Below, in pieces: positions 24,185 to 33,721 of a DNA stretch of 64,000 nucleotides. The position numbers were made by a program, and so were the translations under genes. The stretch is from Sporichthya polymorpha DSM 43042. Lineage in GTDB: Bacteria; Actinomycetota; Actinomycetes; Sporichthyales; Sporichthyaceae. How positions within the stretch are numbered: position 1 is the stretch's first letter; every line of letters starts with the position of its first letter. The notes under the pieces were generated by a model, which ran no database searches, had not been told where the DNA came from, and saw nothing but the letters and a program-made list of their open reading frames with translations. Where the stretch lies: NCBI RefSeq assembly GCF_000384115.1, contig NZ_KB913029.1, positions 4,439,057-4,503,056 on the forward strand, read 5' to 3'.

Positions 24185-25165
24185 ATGCCCCTGCCGATGA
24201 GCGTCGACGAGGTCGATTCCTGGCTGCAGGAGGTGCTGGGCGTCGAGAAGGTCGAGCAGACCGGAATCGTCTGGGGCACCGCGACCAAGGTCCTCGTCGA
24301 GGTCGCCCACCCGGACGGCAGCACCGCGCGTCTCTGTGTGAAAGGCGGGTTCCGGCCCGAGCTGCTCGCGATCATGTCCGCCGGGTACCAGGCGGAGGCG
24401 CTGTTCTACCGGGACGTCGCCCCGCAGCTTGAGGCGGGCATCCCGCGCTGCCACCACGCCGCGGTCGAGGGCCGGCAGGGCATCGTCATCCTCGACGACG
24501 TGATCGCCGCCGGCGCGCGCGTCAACGACCCGCGCGTGCCCATGACGGTGGACCAGGTTTCCGACGGCCTCGTGTCGATGGCGGCCTGGCACCGGCGCGG
24601 GGACCTGCAGCTCGACTGGATGCCGCCGTTCCCGTACTACCGTCCGATCGTCGACAGCCTCTTCGCCCCCGAGCACTGGGACGCCTACATCGGGCAGACC
24701 ACCGCGGGCCCGGTCCTCGAGGTCTTCGCCGAGCGCGAGCAGATCGGCGCCGCCTATAAGCGGCTGTGGGCCGCCCAGGACGCGCGGCCGGCCACGTTCG
24801 TCCACGGCGACGCGAACCCGACCAACGTGTACTTCGGCGCCGACGGCTCGACGCGCTTCCTTGACTGGCAGTTCGCCTGCCGGACCGACGCCTACCAAGA
24901 CGTCGCGTGCTTCCTCGTCGGCTCGCTGAGCACCGAGGACCGCCGCGCGAACGAGCAGGCTCTGCTGCGCGAGTACCTCGCCGCCCGGGGCGAGGGCGCC
25001 GAGAGCTTCGACGACGCCTGGACCGCGTACCGGACCAACGCCGTCTACGGCGCGGTCTACTGCCTCACCCCCGAGGAGATGCAGCCCGCGACCGTCCGCG
25101 CGCCCCTGGCCGACCGCTACGCCCAGGCCGCCCTCGACCTCGAGACGCTGAGCCTGCTCAGGTGA
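24185..25165 (+). CDS. aminoglycoside phosphotransferase/ecdysteroid-kinase-like kinase
   Basis: The 326-residue protein has the small-molecule kinase fold. Key parts are an N-lobe Lys in ARLCVKGGF, the catalytic loop FVHGDANPTNV near residue 205 (His-x-Asp and Asn), and the metal-binding Asp in FLDWQF. The hydrophobic aromatic-rich substrate region resembles DUF1679/EcKinase-like proteins that phosphorylate lipids or steroids. GAGGAG lies 5 nt before ATG 24185, and TAGATT at 24126–24131 is a possible -10 element. The stop overlaps the end of the convergent helicase gene by 8 bp. Substrate unknown. Confidence 0.85.
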   Translation: MPLPMSVDEVDSWLQEVLGVEKVEQTGIVWGTATKVLVEVAHPDGSTARLCVKGGFRPELLAIMSAGYQAEALFYRDVAPQLEAGIPRCHHAAVEGRQGIVILDDVIAAGARVNDPRVPMTVDQVSDGLVSMAAWHRRGDLQLDWMPPFPYYRPIVDSLFAPEHWDAYIGQTTAGPVLEVFAEREQIGAAYKRLWAAQDARPATFVHGDANPTNVYFGADGSTRFLDWQFACRTDAYQDVACFLVGSLSTEDRRANEQALLREYLAARGEGAESFDDAWTAYRTNAVYGAVYCLTPEEMQPATVRAPLADRYAQAALDLETLSLLR

Positions 25166-27836
25166 CGGAGGAGTAGGCGACGACGCCGCGGCGGACGGAG
25201 TCGATGGCGGCGTCGGCGGTGGCGCGGAGCTCCGGGTCGGCGGCCTTCGCGATCTGGCCGAGGAGGTCGATGAGCTGCTTGCACCAGCGGACGAAGTCGC
25301 CCGCGGTCAGGTCGGCGTCGCGGAGGACGGACTCGAGCCCGCGGCCGTTCGCCCAGCGGTAGGTCGCCCAGACGAAACCGAGGTCGGGCTCGCGGAGGAA
25401 GTCGAGGCGGTGCCGGCGCTCGACCTGCTCCAGGTCACCCCAGAGCCGGACCATCTCCGCGAGGGTCTCGCGGACCGGCCCGTCGGGCAGCCGAGGCGGG
25501 CCGGCGTCCTCGGAGCTGCGTGACTCGTAGGCGAGCGCGGAGACGACGGCCGCGAGCTCGGCATGGTTGAGGCCGTTCCACAGACCCTGCCGAAGGCACT
25601 CGGCCGCCAGCAGGTCGAGCTCGGTGTAGAGCCGCTTGAGCCGCTCGCCGGCCGGGGTCACGCGGTCGTCGGCGAGGTAGTCCAGGTCGGTGAGCACCCC
25701 GCACACCCGGTCGAACGTGCGGGCCACGGTCGCGGTGCGGCCGGCGACGCGGGCCCGCAGCTTGTCGGTGTCGGCCGCGAGCCGCTTGTGCCGCGCGGCC
25801 CAGCGGGCGTGGTCCTCCCGGTCGGGGCACGCGTGGCACGGGTGGGCACGGATGGCCGCGCGCAGGCGCGCGATCTCGCTGTCCTCGTTCGCGGCGGACG
25901 GCCCGCGGCTGCGGCGGGCGTACGACCGGTACGTGGGGCCGTCCGCGTACGGCCGCAGCGTGGACGCGAGGTCGCGCCGGGACTGCGGCGAGCGCGGGTT
26001 GAACGACTTCGGGACCTTGACGCGGTCCAGCGGCTCGACCGGCACCGGGAAGTCCGCGAGCGCGAGCCGCCGGTACTGCCGGTCGGCAGTCACCACGGCA
26101 GGACGCGGGTCCTCCTCGTTCGGCGCCACCCCCGGGTCGATGACGACGGCGACACCGGCGAAGCGGCCCCGCGGGACGACGATGACGTCGCCCCGCTTGA
26201 GCTTCTCCAGCGAGGCGGCCGCCTCGGCGCGACGGTCACCGGACCGCTGCCGGGACATCTCCTTCTCGCGCGCGGTGAGAGCCTCACGCAGGCCGTGGTA
26301 CTCGGCGAAGTCGCCGAGGTGGCAGGTCATCGCCTCGGTGTAGCCGGCCAGGCCCTCGTCCTGCTTGCGGACCTGCGCGGCGAGGCTGACCACCGACCGG
26401 TCCGCCTGGAACTGCGCGAACGAGGTCTCGAGCAGGGCACGGGCACGCTCGCGGCCCATCTGCCCGACGAGGTTGATCGCCATGTTGTAGCTCGGGCGGA
26501 AGCTCGACCGCAGCGGGTACGTGCGGGTCGAGGCGAGGCCGGCGACCACGATCGGGTCCAGGTGCGGGTTCCACAGCACGACGGCGTGGCCCTCGACGTC
26601 GATGCCCCGCCGGCCGGCCCGGCCGGTCAACTGGGTGTACTCCCCCGGCGTCACGTCGGCGTGGGTCTCGCCGTTCCACTTGACCAGCTTCTCCAGCACG
26701 ACCGACCGCGCCGGCATGTTGATGCCGAGCGCGAGGGTCTCGGTGGCGAAGACGGCCTTCACGAGCCCCTTCACGAACAACGTCTCGACGACCTCGCGGA
26801 ACGCGGGCAGCATTCCGGCGTGGTGGGCGGCGATGCCGCGCTCGAGGCCGTCGCGCCAGCCTTCGTAGCCGAGGACGACGAGGTCCGCCTCCGGGATCGA
26901 GGACGTCGCGGCGTCGACGATCGCGCGGACCTGCCGCCGCTCCTCGGTGTTGTTCAGCCGCAGGCCGGCGCGCAGGCACTGCTCCACCGCGGCGTCGCAG
27001 CCGGCCCGGCTGAAGATGAACGTGATGGCGGGCAGCAGCGCCTCGCGGTCGAGCCGGACGATCACCTCGGCGCGGCTCGGCGTGTAGACGCCCGAGCGCT
27101 GGCGCTGCCCGCCACGCGGGCCACCCCGCCCACCCCCGCGTCGCCGGTCCCCCGGCCGTCCGCCGCTGCGCACGATGCGGAGCAGCTCGGGGTTGACCTT
27201 CTGGTGGTCGTCGTCGACGAACAGGTCGGAGATCGAGTCGCCGACCATGATGTGCTGCCACAGCGGCACCGGCCGGTGCTCGGAGACGATCACCTCGGTG
27301 TGGCCGCGAACGGTCTGCAGCCACTCGCCGAACTCCTCGGCGTTGGACACGGTCGCCGACAGCGAGACCAGCGTGACCGACTCCGGGAGGTGGATGATCA
27401 CCTCCTCCCACGCCGCGCCGCGGAACGGGTCGGCGAGGTAGTGCACCTCGTCCATCACCACGAACTCGAGCCCGCGCAGGGTCGAGGACCCGGCGTAGAG
27501 CATGTTGCGCAGCACCTCGGTGGTCATGACGACCACCGGCGCCTCGGAGTTGATCGAGTTGTCGCCGGTCAGCAGGCCGACGTTCTCCGGGCCGTGCCGG
27601 CGCACCAGGTCCGAGTACTTCTGGTTCGACAGCGCCTTGATCGGCGTCGTGTAGAAGCACTTGTTCCCGCGGGCGAGCGCGAGGTGGACCGCGAACTCCC
27701 CGACGAGGGTCTTGCCGGCCCCGGTCGGGGCCGCCACGAGCACGCCCGCACCGCCTTCCAGCGCCGCACAGGCCTCGCGCTGGAAGGGGTCGAACGGGAA
27801 CGGGAAGCCCGCCGCGAAGGCGGAGAGTTCGGTCAT
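25158..27836 (-). CDS. helY: DEAD/DEAH-box RNA helicase of the Ski2/Mtr4-like HelY family
   Basis: The 892-residue superfamily 2 helicase has Walker A APTGAGKT (36–43), DEVH box (129–132), SLSATVSN motif III and a C-terminal helicase domain with ALGINMPARSVV and QLTGRAGRRG. The C-terminal third is the DSHCT-type helical domain of Mtr4/Ski2-like proteins, probably acting on structured RNA in decay. ATG 27836 places the Q-motif-like FDPFQREAC at residue 16; an upstream GTG (27848) is possible. It follows tatC by 25 bp in the run pafB–helY and overlaps the convergent kinase gene. Confidence 0.92.
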   Translation of the reverse strand: MTELSAFAAGFPFPFDPFQREACAALEGGAGVLVAAPTGAGKTLVGEFAVHLALARGNKCFYTTPIKALSNQKYSDLVRRHGPENVGLLTGDNSINSEAPVVVMTTEVLRNMLYAGSSTLRGLEFVVMDEVHYLADPFRGAAWEEVIIHLPESVTLVSLSATVSNAEEFGEWLQTVRGHTEVIVSEHRPVPLWQHIMVGDSISDLFVDDDHQKVNPELLRIVRSGGRPGDRRRGGGRGGPRGGQRQRSGVYTPSRAEVIVRLDREALLPAITFIFSRAGCDAAVEQCLRAGLRLNNTEERRQVRAIVDAATSSIPEADLVVLGYEGWRDGLERGIAAHHAGMLPAFREVVETLFVKGLVKAVFATETLALGINMPARSVVLEKLVKWNGETHADVTPGEYTQLTGRAGRRGIDVEGHAVVLWNPHLDPIVVAGLASTRTYPLRSSFRPSYNMAINLVGQMGRERARALLETSFAQFQADRSVVSLAAQVRKQDEGLAGYTEAMTCHLGDFAEYHGLREALTAREKEMSRQRSGDRRAEAAASLEKLKRGDVIVVPRGRFAGVAVVIDPGVAPNEEDPRPAVVTADRQYRRLALADFPVPVEPLDRVKVPKSFNPRSPQSRRDLASTLRPYADGPTYRSYARRSRGPSAANEDSEIARLRAAIRAHPCHACPDREDHARWAARHKRLAADTDKLRARVAGRTATVARTFDRVCGVLTDLDYLADDRVTPAGERLKRLYTELDLLAAECLRQGLWNGLNHAELAAVVSALAYESRSSEDAGPPRLPDGPVRETLAEMVRLWGDLEQVERRHRLDFLREPDLGFVWATYRWANGRGLESVLRDADLTAGDFVRWCKQLIDLLGQIAKAADPELRATADAAIDSVRRGVVAYSSVT

Positions 27837-27861
27837 GCCGCCGGTCACCGGTCGCGTGCGA

Positions 27862-28683
27862 TCAGGGCAGGTCCTCGTGCTCACCCGTCAGCACTGCCCG
27901 CTTGCGCGCCTTCCGATCCATCAAGGTCGTCACGATGATCGCGACGCCGTACAGGACGGTCATCGGGGTCATCAGCGCGATCATCGAGTACGGGTCGGGC
28001 GTCGGGGTGGCGATCGCGGCGAAGACGGCGATGCCGAACACCATCTGCCGCCACCAGCTGCGGATCTGCGCCGCCGAGATGACGCCGGCCAGGTTCAGCG
28101 TGATCAGGATCAGCGGCAGCTCGAACGACAACCCGAACACGAACAGCATGCGGAGCACGAAGTCGAGGTACTCGTCGAGCGAGACGAGGTTGCTGACGTT
28201 GCCCGGGTTGAAGCCCAGCAGGATCCGGACGGCCGTCGGCAGGATGATGTAGGCCAGCGCGCCCCCGGCGCAGAACAACGGCCCGCCGATGAACACGAAC
28301 AGGTAGGCCCACCGCTTCTCCCGGCGGTGCAGGCCGGGGGCGAGGAACGCCCACAGCTGCCACAACCAGAGGGGCAGCGAGATCACCAGGCCGACGTAGA
28401 GCGCAACCTTGAGCTGCAGGGCGAGGGGCCCGATGACGCCGGTGACGACGAGCGCGCCGCACTGCTTGTCGCTGACGCCCTCGACGCCGGCTTCACAGAC
28501 CGGCTCGATCAGGAAATCAATGATTTCCTCGTAGAAGATGAACCCGACGATGCTGCCGACGGCAATCGCGATGACAGCGCGGATCAGCCGGGTCCGTAGT
28601 TCACGGAGATGATCCAGAAGGGGCATGCGCCCTTCTGGGTTGTCCGGGCGTCCGCGGTGCCTCGGGCCGGTGGTGGAGGTCAC
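27862..28683 (-). CDS. tatC: twin-arginine translocase subunit TatC
   Basis: The 273-residue membrane protein has six predicted membrane segments. It shows the TatC signature EGRMPLLDHLRELRTRL at the N-terminal cytosolic end and FVLRMLFVFGLSFELPLIL in a later segment. With TatA it exports folded proteins carrying twin-arginine signals. The GTG at 28683 is chosen because actinobacterial TatC usually has a short leader before GRMPL; ATG 28626 (MPLLDH) is the alternative. A basic tail ends the protein. It lies between tatA and helY on the minus strand. Confidence 0.95.
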   Translation of the reverse strand: MTSTTGPRHRGRPDNPEGRMPLLDHLRELRTRLIRAVIAIAVGSIVGFIFYEEIIDFLIEPVCEAGVEGVSDKQCGALVVTGVIGPLALQLKVALYVGLVISLPLWLWQLWAFLAPGLHRREKRWAYLFVFIGGPLFCAGGALAYIILPTAVRILLGFNPGNVSNLVSLDEYLDFVLRMLFVFGLSFELPLILITLNLAGVISAAQIRSWWRQMVFGIAVFAAIATPTPDPYSMIALMTPMTVLYGVAIIVTTLMDRKARKRAVLTGEHEDLP

Positions 28684-28714
28684 CGCTGTGGGGGGTGCCG
28701 GGGTGCCGAGCTAC

Positions 28715-28951
28715 TCAGAGCTCGGTGCGGTTCGGCTCGTCCGACCGCGTCGACGGCGGCGGCGCCACGTCGTCGTTGGAGGTGACCTCGCGGGGCGCGT
28801 CCTTCTTCTCGTCGTCCTCGCTGATCGTCTTCTTGAAGATCTTCAGGGACTGACCGACCGACTTCGCCGTCTCGGGAAGGCGCTTCGCACCGAACAGCAG
28901 GACGACGATCACGAGGATCAACGTCAGTTCCAGCGGGCCAAGGTTGCCCAT
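28715..28951 (-). CDS. tatA: twin-arginine translocase subunit TatA
   Basis: The 78-residue protein has one membrane helix (LELTLILVIVVLLF), the hinge FGAKRLPETAKSVG, an amphipathic helix with LKIFKKTI and an acidic tail. This is the classic TatA/E form of the pore-forming Tat subunit. ATG 28951 has GGAGAG about 9 nt upstream. It precedes tatC by 31 bp. Confidence 0.95.
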   Translation of the reverse strand: MGNLGPLELTLILVIVVLLFGAKRLPETAKSVGQSLKIFKKTISEDDEKKDAPREVTSNDDVAPPPSTRSDEPNRTEL

Positions 28952-29110
28952 GTGTCGGCTCTCCAAGTTCGGGGACGCGTACCTGTACCTGAGAGTACTC
29001 CTCAGACGCCGGGCCGGTGGAAAGTCCGAAATGTCTTCCCACCGAACGGTCGGATCTTTAGCCGACCGGCCAATCAGCCACGACGAGCGGGACCTCGCAG
29101 GACGCAGATG

Positions 29111-29296
29111 CTAATCGCGCCGAGCGGGCAGATGTTGCGCTGCCACGTCCAACCGGGTGCTCGCGTCGGCGAGCTCGTCGGCGACCCGCCCGACCTCACG
29201 GCCGAGCTCCTTCACCAGACGCCACAGGCGCAGGGTGGGCACGACGAGCACCAACAGACCCAGGACGCCGCAGACGACCCAGACAGCGACCAGCAT
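29111..29296 (-). CDS. small single-span membrane protein
   Basis: The 61-residue protein has one N-terminal hydrophobic segment (residues about 2–21, VAVWVVCGVLGLLVLVVP) followed by an amphipathic, possibly coiled helix (LVKELGREVGRVADELADA). This pattern is common for short proteins between pafC and tatA in actinobacteria. ATG 29296 gives the start directly at the membrane segment. Role unknown; a Tat-related or envelope role is only a guess from position. Confidence 0.7.
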   Translation of the reverse strand: MLVAVWVVCGVLGLLVLVVPTLRLWRLVKELGREVGRVADELADASTRLDVAAQHLPARRD

Positions 29297-29313
29297 CCGG
29301 GCAGGCTAGCCCA

Positions 29314-29553
29314 CTACCGGCCCACCGTCCGCACCGCGGGCACGCGGCGGGCGAGCAACGCGCCGGCGACGTCCTTGGTCGCCTCGCGGCGCACGCGTTG
29401 CCCGCAGTCCGGGCAGGTGAACGTGTAGTACGAGGCGCCCGGGGCGTTCACGACCACCAGCCGCACCTCCCGCGGCGGCACCCGGACGTGGCCGCAGTCC
29501 GGGCAGGTGACCTTGAGCGGGGCCGGGGGTGCCGGCTTCTCCGGCTCGATCAC
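29314..29553 (-). CDS. small zinc-ribbon protein
   Basis: The 79-residue protein carries two CPDCG knuckles: VTCPDCGHVRV and FTCPDCGQRV, about 30 residues apart, enough for one zinc ribbon. Between them is a beta-rich segment VRLVVVNAPGASYYTF. A basic C-terminal tail follows. GTG 29553 overlaps the pafC stop (GTGA 29550–29553), so it is translated with pafC. It may bind nucleic acid or protein; no function is established. Confidence 0.75.
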   Translation of the reverse strand: MIEPEKPAPPAPLKVTCPDCGHVRVPPREVRLVVVNAPGASYYTFTCPDCGQRVRREATKDVAGALLARRVPAVRTVGR

Positions 29554-30527
29554 ACCGCACCTCCACCCGCCGCGTAGTGCTCGAGCGCCGCGGCCGCGGT
29601 GGCGCGCACGCGTTCGGCCAGCTCCGGCGGGTCCACCAGCGTCGCGGACGGGCCGAGGCGCATGGCGAGGCGGACCATCCACTCCGGGTCACCGCTGCGC
29701 AGGCGCACGTAGCGGCGCCCGTCCTCGAGCTCGGTGACCTCGTCGCAGGGGTAGTACTCGGTCACCCAGAGCGCCTCGCGCTCCAGCTCCAGGCCGGCGA
29801 TCGTGTCGTTCGGCGAGGGCGAGAACAGGCCGGAGTCGAGGTCGTGGGCGACGGCACCGGCCGGGACCTCGGCGGGGACGTCCAGGACCTCCAGCGCGAC
29901 GACGCGGTCCAGCCGGAACAGCCGGACGTCCTCGGCCCGGTGGCACCAGCCCTCCAGGTAGGTCCGCCCGTCGACGAGCGCGAGGCGCATCGGGTCCACG
30001 TCGCGCTCGGTGGTCTCGTCGCGGCCGGGAACGTAGTAGCGCAGGTGCAGGCGCCGCTTCTCGGCGAGCGCGCGCCGCGCGTCGGCGAGCACGCGCTCGT
30101 CCGGCTGCGGCCCGACGTCGACGCCCACCTTCTCGTCGGCCTTGCCGGCGGCCGCCCCGGCGACCTCCTGCAGCTTCGCCATGGCCTTGTCGAGCGCGAC
30201 GCGGTCGTGGGTGCCGGGCAGCGCCGCGAGCAGGCGCAGGCCGACCAGCAGCGTGGCGACCTCCTCGGGGCCGAGCCGCAGCGGCCGGGCGATGGTGTCG
30301 GCGTTGCCGAGGTAGACCAGCCCGTCCTCCCAGTCGGCCTCGATGAGGTCGTCGGGCAGGTGCCCGGGCAGGCCGCACACGAAGAGCAGCAGCAGATCCT
30401 TCTCGAGCTGGTCGACGGTGATCCCGGCGTCCCGCGCGGCCTGTTCCATCGGGATGCCCTGCCGGTTCAGCAGGTACGGGACGAGGGCGAGCAGGCGCGA
30501 CAACCGCTCGGACGCTCCCTGGCTCAC
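29550..30527 (-). CDS. pafC: WYL-domain transcriptional regulator PafC
   Basis: The 325-residue protein has an N-terminal winged helix (SERLSRLLALVPYLLNRQ, IPMEQAARDAGIT) and a WYL domain with RTYLEGWCHRAEDVRLFRLDRV, where Thr replaces the Trp of the name-giving motif. PafB and PafC form a heterodimer that activates the LexA-independent DNA-damage response in mycobacteria. GTG 30527 overlaps the pafB stop (GTGA). It is followed by a zinc ribbon and the Tat genes. Confidence 0.9.
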   Translation of the reverse strand: MSQGASERLSRLLALVPYLLNRQGIPMEQAARDAGITVDQLEKDLLLLFVCGLPGHLPDDLIEADWEDGLVYLGNADTIARPLRLGPEEVATLLVGLRLLAALPGTHDRVALDKAMAKLQEVAGAAAGKADEKVGVDVGPQPDERVLADARRALAEKRRLHLRYYVPGRDETTERDVDPMRLALVDGRTYLEGWCHRAEDVRLFRLDRVVALEVLDVPAEVPAGAVAHDLDSGLFSPSPNDTIAGLELEREALWVTEYYPCDEVTELEDGRRYVRLRSGDPEWMVRLAMRLGPSATLVDPPELAERVRATAAAALEHYAAGGGAV

Positions 30528-31492
30528 GCGACACCTGCCAGCGCGCGCAGCCGGGCCACGACGGCGTCGCGCACCTCGTCGGGCCCGTCCACGACGACCG
30601 CGGCTCCGTAGGACACGAGTTCCTCGGCCAGGATGTCGGCGCCGGTGAACTCGACGTGCAGGGTGTCCCACTCCGAGCCGGTCTCCTCCGCGAGGGAGAT
30701 CGAGGCCGCCCGCGAGCGCAGGCCGTACGCCGACCCGGGCCGGGCCCGGACGACCGCGGTCTCCCGCGGGGCGGCGGGCATCATCCGGCGCAGCTCCTCG
30801 CGGATGTCGACCTCGGGTGGCTTGACGACCGACCCGGGCGCGCCGGTGACCTTGATCGGACCGGAGATCCGCGACAGGCGGAACACCCGGGACGCCTGCC
30901 GGTCGACGTCGAAGCCGACCAGGTACCACCTGCCGTTCCGCACGCCGAGACCCCAGGGCTCGACCCGGCGCCGGGCCGGGGTGTCCGCGGGCGGGGTCCG
31001 GTAGTCGAAGCTGACCGACCGGCCCTCGAAGGAGGCCGACCACAGGGGCTGCAGGGCGGGGTCGTCGCCGACGCGGGGTTCGAGGCCGGCCATCGCGGTC
31101 TCGTCCGGGTCGACGCCGGCAGCGCGCAGCTTCAGCAACGCCGTCCCGGCCGCGTGCGAGAGCGACGCCTGCCGCCAGGCCCGGGCCGCGAGACCGAGGA
31201 CCGCGAGTTCCTCGGGAGTGAACGTCACCTCGGGCAGCGCGTAGGCGCCGCGGTCGATCCGGTAGCCGATCTCGTCGCCGAACAGCGCCTCGTGGGTGCC
31301 GGTCTCCAGCGGGATCCCGAGCTCGCGCAGCTCGTCCTTGTCCCGCTCGAACATGCGCTCAAAGGCCTCGTCGGTGGGGCACTCCGCGTAGGCGGTCACC
31401 GCGGCGCGGATCTGCTCCTTGGTGAGGAACCGACGCGCCGCCAGCAGGCAGATGGTGAGGTTGAGCAGGCGCTCGGTGCGCTTCGCCGACAT
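30524..31492 (-). CDS. pafB: WYL-domain transcriptional regulator PafB
   Basis: The 322-residue protein has an N-terminal helix-turn-helix region (RTERLLNLTICLLAARRF, LTKEQIRAAV) and a WYL domain with NGRWYLVGFDVDRQASRVFRLSRI. It partners PafC in DNA-damage-dependent gene activation in mycobacteria. Start ATG 31492 is the usual MSAKRTERLLNL. It is the first gene of the minus-strand run down to helY; it is divergent from the DUF3866 gene, with about 100 bp between them. No RecA-NDp-type PafBC motif was recognised in that gap. Confidence 0.92.
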   Translation of the reverse strand: MSAKRTERLLNLTICLLAARRFLTKEQIRAAVTAYAECPTDEAFERMFERDKDELRELGIPLETGTHEALFGDEIGYRIDRGAYALPEVTFTPEELAVLGLAARAWRQASLSHAAGTALLKLRAAGVDPDETAMAGLEPRVGDDPALQPLWSASFEGRSVSFDYRTPPADTPARRRVEPWGLGVRNGRWYLVGFDVDRQASRVFRLSRISGPIKVTGAPGSVVKPPEVDIREELRRMMPAAPRETAVVRARPGSAYGLRSRAASISLAEETGSEWDTLHVEFTGADILAEELVSYGAAVVVDGPDEVRDAVVARLRALAGVA

Positions 31493-31595
31493 CGTCGCGT
31501 CCTCCTCCCGGATCGCTCCCGGACCGTCCCGGATCGCTGAACGGTACCCGGCGGCGCGAGCGGCTCGGCGGACCCACGCCTGTACCGTCTCGGGC

Positions 31596-32711
31596 GTGAT
31601 CCACTGGCGGCGGGCCCGTGTGCAACGGGTGATCCGGGAGTGGCAGGGCGCGGTCGAACTCGAGGTCGCTCTCGTCCCGTCCGACCCTCGAACCGGTGGC
31701 GACGGGCCGGACGCGGGAACGGTGCGCGCGCTGGCCTATCCGGCCCTGGTCGGCCGTCCCGAACCCGGCGACGAGGTGCTGCTCAACGCCGGCGCGCTGA
31801 TACGGAACCTCGGCACCGGCGGGTACGCGCCGGTCGTCGCGGTGCCGGACCGCCTCCCGGCGGACCCCGGTGCGGACGGGCACCTCGTCAAGGCGCGCTA
31901 CACCCCGCTGCAGGCGCTCGTCGACGGCGCCGACGAGCAGGGCTCGGCGCACCACGGGGTTCTGCGCGACGCGGACTCCGTCGGCGGGATGCCGGTCGTC
32001 ACCGCCGACCTGCACTCCGCGCTGCCGGCCATCTGCGTCGCGGCGACCGCGGACCGGCCCGGAGTGCGGATCGCCTTCGTCATGACCGACGGCGGGGCCC
32101 TGCCGGCCTGGTTCTCCCGCACCGTCGACGGCCTGCGCCGGATGGGCCTGCTGGTCGGGACCGTCACCACCGGCCAGGCGTTCGGCGGGGACCTGGAGTG
32201 CGTCTCGCTGCACTCGGGGCTGCTCGCGGCGCGACTCGTCCTCGACGCGCACATCGCGGTCGTCGCCCCGGGGCCGGGGAACCTGGGCACCGGCACCCGC
32301 TGGGGGTTCTCCGGCGTCGCCGCCGGCGACGCGGTGAACGCCGCCGCCGTCCTCGGCGGCCGCCCGGTCGCGTCGCTGCGCGTCTCCGCCGCCGACCCCC
32401 GCGAGCGCCACCGCGGCGTCTCGCACCACAGCCTGACCGCCTACGGCCGGGTCGCGCTCGCCCCCGCGGACGTCCCCGTGCCGGACCTGCCCGGCGAGTT
32501 CGGTGAACGAGTCCGCACGCAGTGCGCGTCCCTGGCCGAGCGGCACCGCCTGGTGCCGGTCGACCTCACCGGCCTGCCGGAGGCGCTCGCCGCGAGCCCG
32601 GTGATCCTGTCGAGCATGGGCCGCGGACTCGACGACGACCCGCCGTGCTTCCTCGCCGCGGCCGCCGCCGGCCGCTGGGCGGCCGGGCTCCTGGACCCAG
32701 CGGCGGACTGA
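31596..32711 (+). CDS. DUF3866 family protein
   Basis: The 371-residue cytosolic protein matches the DUF3866 family seen next to pafBC in many actinobacteria. It shows LVGRPEPGDEVLLNAGALIRNLGTGG, VKARYTPLQ and HHSLTAYGRVAL. No catalytic motif is known for the family, and no membrane segment is visible. The start GTG 31596 lies in the divergent gap with pafB. It converges on the first FKBP gene with 4 bp between stops. Conserved neighbourhood suggests a link with the proteasome or PafBC module, but no experiment is known to me. Confidence 0.75.
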   Translation: MIHWRRARVQRVIREWQGAVELEVALVPSDPRTGGDGPDAGTVRALAYPALVGRPEPGDEVLLNAGALIRNLGTGGYAPVVAVPDRLPADPGADGHLVKARYTPLQALVDGADEQGSAHHGVLRDADSVGGMPVVTADLHSALPAICVAATADRPGVRIAFVMTDGGALPAWFSRTVDGLRRMGLLVGTVTTGQAFGGDLECVSLHSGLLAARLVLDAHIAVVAPGPGNLGTGTRWGFSGVAAGDAVNAAAVLGGRPVASLRVSAADPRERHRGVSHHSLTAYGRVALAPADVPVPDLPGEFGERVRTQCASLAERHRLVPVDLTGLPEALAASPVILSSMGRGLDDDPPCFLAAAAAGRWAAGLLDPAAD

Positions 32712-32715
32712 GCAG

Positions 32716-33687
32716 TCAGGCCTTGGCCGGGGTGTTGTAGGCGCCGAGGATGTCGACGACGAAGACGAGGGTGTCGGTGCCCTGAATGTCGGCGCCGGGG
32801 TTGCCCTCCTTGCCGTAGCCGAGCTTCGGCGGGATCACGAGCAGCACGCGGCTGCCGACCCGTTGGCCGGCCAGGCCCTGGACCCAGCCCTCGATGACGC
32901 CGGGTTCCCCGGTCTGCGGGTCGGTGCCGGCGACGCGGGCCGCGAACGGCCCGCGGTCGGGCTTCCAGGAGCTGTCGAAGACGACGCCGTTGCGCCAGAT
33001 GACACCGGTGTACTGCGCGACGATCTCCTGGCCCTTCTCGACCTTCGGACCCTTGCCGACGAGCAGCGGCTCCGCGACCAGGCCGGAGGGCGGGTCGTTC
33101 TTCGGGATCGTGATCTTCGGGTTCTTGCCCGCGGTGACCTTGGGCAGGTTCGCGCCCGGCGCGGTCTTCGGCGCGGTGCCGTCGATCAGGGCGTCCTTGC
33201 CGAACGCGTCGAGGATGTCGAAGACGAAGACCAAACTGTCCTCGGGCTGGACGCCGATCTGCGGATTGCCCTGCTCGCCGAACCCGTCGGCCGGCGGGGT
33301 CACGAGAACGACCCGGGACCCGACCTTGACGCCCGGCAGCTTCTTCGCGACGCCGGGGACGATCTCGTCGATCGACGCGATCAGGACCCGCTTGGCCGAG
33401 AACGTGTCGACGTACGGCGGGATCTCCTTGCCGTCGGTGCTCCAGACCTGGCTCTTGAGGTCCGCGACCAGCATGTCGCCGGCGGCGAGCGCACGGCCCT
33501 TGCCCTCGGTGAGCACCTGGAGCTCGGACTCCTTCGGCGGTGCCGAGTTCGAGGTGATCTCGGGAACGACGCCGACCTCCGCGCTGGAGACCGTCGGGAA
33601 CGCGAACGTCTTGTCGTCGTCCCCGCCACACGCGGCGGGCAGGATCAGGGCGGTCAGGAGCGGGAGCAGCATCAGAAGTCGGCGCAC
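32716..33687 (-). CDS. two-domain FKBP-type peptidyl-prolyl isomerase lipoprotein, copy 2
   Basis: The 323-residue protein has a lipoprotein signal (VRRLLMLLPLLTALILPAAC, Cys 20). Two FKBP-like domains follow. The second is closer to canonical, with VVFDSSW, VIEGWVQGLAGQRVGSRVLL, IPPKLGYG and TLVFVVDIL. The first is more divergent but keeps KVGSRVVLVTPP and SLVFVFDIL. It should act outside the membrane as a proline isomerase or chaperone. It lies downstream of a paralogue with the same layout. Confidence 0.88.
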   Translation of the reverse strand: MRRLLMLLPLLTALILPAACGGDDDKTFAFPTVSSAEVGVVPEITSNSAPPKESELQVLTEGKGRALAAGDMLVADLKSQVWSTDGKEIPPYVDTFSAKRVLIASIDEIVPGVAKKLPGVKVGSRVVLVTPPADGFGEQGNPQIGVQPEDSLVFVFDILDAFGKDALIDGTAPKTAPGANLPKVTAGKNPKITIPKNDPPSGLVAEPLLVGKGPKVEKGQEIVAQYTGVIWRNGVVFDSSWKPDRGPFAARVAGTDPQTGEPGVIEGWVQGLAGQRVGSRVLLVIPPKLGYGKEGNPGADIQGTDTLVFVVDILGAYNTPAKA

Positions 33688-33721
33688 CCGCGCAGCCTAG
33701 GTGCGCGACCTTGGCGTCCGG